Positions 5,141 to 6,009 of a stretch of DNA of 6,009 nucleotides are shown here, one piece after another; position 1 is the first letter of the stretch, and each line of letters opens with the position of its first letter. The notes under the pieces are model-generated. The model made no database searches, was not told where the DNA came from, and saw only the letters and a program-made list of their open reading frames with translations. The translations under genes and the position numbers were made by a program. Source of the DNA: an uncultured Clostridia bacterium. Its GTDB lineage: Bacteria; Bacillota; Clostridia; Christensenellales; Aristaeellaceae. Where the stretch lies: contig CAKUFB010000174.1 in the NCBI GenBank assembly GCA_934647145.1, positions 1 to 6,009 of the forward strand, given 5' to 3'.

Positions 5141-5152
5141 ATGAAAAAGTGT
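5141..5152 (+). promoter_or_regulatory. ATGAAAAAGTGT element at the plus-strand transcription start
   Basis: This element matches ATGGAAAAGTGT at the alr start (5010-5021, minus strand) in 11 of 12 positions and lies at nearly the same distance from its own -10. It begins a 5-codon frame (MKKCR, stop at 5156-5158) without a ribosome binding site, so a leader peptide is unlikely. Confidence 0.3.
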
Positions 5153-5180
5153 AGATAAACAGACGCAAGGAGAGTCTCCG

Positions 5181-5870
5181 ATGAATGATTTGTGGCAGAA
5201 CTGCATAGAAACCCTTGGATTCGAACAAAACCCCGCGCTGATTGTACTGGCTGCGCTGATGATCGTGCTGATTGCCGTGACGGTGATGTCCATCCTGCGC
5301 ACGCGCAGACTGCGCCGGGATATGGACGACCTGCACAGCCGCCTGGAGGAGACGGATGAGCACAGCCAGACGGCGTTTCAAATCAGCCGGAGCGAGGTCA
5401 AGACCAGCCTGGAGGATTTTAAGGGCGATCTGGTGCGCGTGATGGGCGATCTGGCGCGCCTGCAGAAGGAGCAGTCCGGCGAGCTGGACAAGCGCCTGCG
5501 CAGTCAGGAAAGCGGCGCTCAGGCGCAGGCGGATCGTTTGCTGAAGCTGGACGAGGGCCTGCGGAGGCGTCTGGATGAAAGCGACAGGCGCCTGGAAACC
5601 CTGTGCAGGAAAATCAATCTGCCCGCGAAAAGCGACGGCGCGGACTATCTGGCGCAGGGGCTTCGCCTGATCACCGAGCAGCTCAAGGCGATGTCCGCAC
5701 AGCTCGAGTCGCTGGAGCACAGTCAGACCCGCCCCCGTGAGACGCCCATCCGCGCCGAGGGAGAGCTGGTCGTGCCCGCCCCGCAGCCCGAGGAAAATTC
5801 GGACCTGCCGGAGCAGCTGCCTGAGCAGCCGGAGGAGACAGCCCGCTATGAAAGCACATCCTGGGACTGA
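5181..5870 (+). CDS. Single-pass membrane protein with long coiled coil, function unknown
   Basis: A 229-residue protein that I do not recognise by family. Seen: a short N-terminal stretch; one transmembrane segment at about 19-38 (ALIVLAALMIVLIAVTVMSI); a basic patch RTRRLRRD (40-47), which by the positive-inside rule places the rest in the cytoplasm; a coiled coil from about 46 to 180, broken near 147-156 (LPAKSDGAD); and a Pro/Glu-rich acidic tail (about 185-224, with SDLPEQLPEQPEE). The layout, one N-terminal membrane anchor followed by a cytoplasmic coiled coil, also occurs in RmuC-type and EzrA-like proteins, but no RmuC nuclease domain follows and no motif confirms either. AAGGAG (5167-5172) lies 8 bases before ATG 5181, and a good promoter precedes it. 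It is divergent from alr and apparently monocistronic up to the hairpin cluster after the stop. Confidence 0.88.
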   Translation: MNDLWQNCIETLGFEQNPALIVLAALMIVLIAVTVMSILRTRRLRRDMDDLHSRLEETDEHSQTAFQISRSEVKTSLEDFKGDLVRVMGDLARLQKEQSGELDKRLRSQESGAQAQADRLLKLDEGLRRRLDESDRRLETLCRKINLPAKSDGADYLAQGLRLITEQLKAMSAQLESLEHSQTRPRETPIRAEGELVVPAPQPEENSDLPEQLPEQPEETARYESTSWD

Positions 5871-5876
5871 GCGCAC

Positions 5877-5889
5877 CGGGGTTACCCCG
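5877..5889. repeat. Small hairpin overlapping the large one
   Basis: CGGGG (5877-5881) and CCCCG (5885-5889) form a 5-bp stem with loop TTA, starting 7 bases after the stop of the coiled-coil gene. Its right arm is also the start of the long hairpin at 5885-5921, so the two structures are mutually exclusive. Confidence 0.5.
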
Positions 5890-5921
5890 CATCGCGGCGG
5901 CTTCGCCGCCGCGATGCGGGG
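5885..5921. repeat. Perfect 17-bp hairpin, palindromic element
   Basis: Arms 5885-5901 and 5905-5921 are exact complements around a TTC loop. The inner GCGGCGGC / GCCGCCGC stem is identical to that of the hairpin at 22-50. It lies 15 bases after a stop codon and may reduce read-through, but no T tract follows, so a canonical terminator is not supported. Confidence 0.85.
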
Positions 5922-5923
5922 AG

Positions 5924-5959
5924 CTGGGGAGGGCGGCCTGAACGGCCGCGCCTCCCCAG
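5924..5959. repeat. 15-bp hairpin with one bulge
   Basis: The left arm 5924-5938 (CTGGGGAGG then GCGGCC) pairs with the right arm 5944-5959 (GGCCGC, one unpaired G at 5950, then CCTCCCCAG) around a 5-base loop TGAAC. It is the second of three successive stem-loops and is probably part of the same compound repeat. Confidence 0.75.
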
Positions 5960-5969
5960 ACCCCACCCA

Positions 5970-5986
5970 CGGCCCCAACGGGGCCG
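5970..5986. repeat. 7-bp hairpin, third in the cluster
   Basis: CGGCCCC (5970-5976) pairs with GGGGCCG (5980-5986) around AAC. No T tract follows. The last 23 bases of the window show nothing further that I can name. Confidence 0.65.
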
Positions 5987-6009
5987 CAAGGAAGCGATTC
6001 CCTGAAGGG

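Noticed and set aside
5141..5158. Five-codon frame MKKCR as a leader peptide
   Set aside because: It lies at the transcription start with no ribosome binding site, and no attenuator structure follows it before the gene.
5885..5921. Hairpin as an intrinsic terminator of the coiled-coil gene
   Set aside because: The stem is strong but followed by AGCTGGGGAGG rather than a T tract; it is reported as a repeat instead.
5028..5978. 316-residue minus-strand frame opposite the coiled-coil membrane protein
   Set aside because: The plus-strand gene has a promoter, ribosome binding site, a transmembrane segment and a coherent coiled coil; the minus frame starts within the hairpin cluster and has no start signals.
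1..6009. CRISPR array, tRNA or rRNA gene, phage or transposase gene, toxin-antitoxin pair
   Set aside because: No regularly spaced direct repeats, tRNA-like cloverleaf, rRNA segments or characteristic protein motifs were seen; the window is mainly housekeeping genes.

Overview
The window looks like a short contig or fragment of a high-GC member of the Bacillota, most likely a Clostridia-type gut or rumen anaerobe. The reasons are the GC-rich coding sequence, strong AGGAGG-type ribosome binding sites, sigma-A-like promoters (TTG, 17 bp, TATAAT) and the housekeeping order alr / rsmD / coaD / coiled-coil gene. The lineage is inference; there is no rRNA or other phylogenetic marker here.

Left part (1-1060, minus strand). 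A 21-base C run and a perfect GC hairpin lie at the left edge. Next comes a two-gene unit read leftward from an extended -10 promoter at 1032-1060: an alpha/beta-hydrolase esterase (325-996), then an 83-residue protein (51-302) that resembles the C-terminal domain of bacterial alpha-L-rhamnosidases but has no catalytic part. Positions 1061-1304 hold no convincing gene, only GC-rich inverted repeats.

Middle part (1305-5055, minus strand). From a promoter at 5027-5055 the order of transcription is alr (alanine racemase, D-Ala for peptidoglycan), an unrecognised multi-pass membrane protein with a very basic tail, then rsmD (16S rRNA m2G966 methyltransferase), coaD (phosphopantetheine adenylyltransferase, CoA synthesis) and a coiled-coil protein that resembles SepIVA, a DivIVA-like septation factor. 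A second good promoter at 3089-3117 sits just upstream of rsmD. The last three genes are tightly coupled (TAATG overlap; then a Shine-Dalgarno made from the last codons of coaD), and the group ends at a clear intrinsic terminator (1305-1348).

Right part (5108-6009, plus strand). A divergent promoter drives a single-pass membrane protein with a long coiled coil and an acidic, Pro/Glu-rich tail (5181-5870), function unknown. After it come three successive GC-rich hairpins up to the window end. The first shares its core stem with the hairpin at the left edge, so both ends may be copies of one dispersed palindromic element where assembly stopped.

No defence system, prophage, CRISPR array or intact mobile element is visible. 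The points most worth a second look are the lone rhamnosidase-type domain, the SepIVA-like protein with its regular hendecad repeats, the matching 12-base motifs at the start of the two divergent alr / coiled-coil transcripts, an unusual Trp at a substrate-gate position of Alr, and the hairpin elements at both ends.
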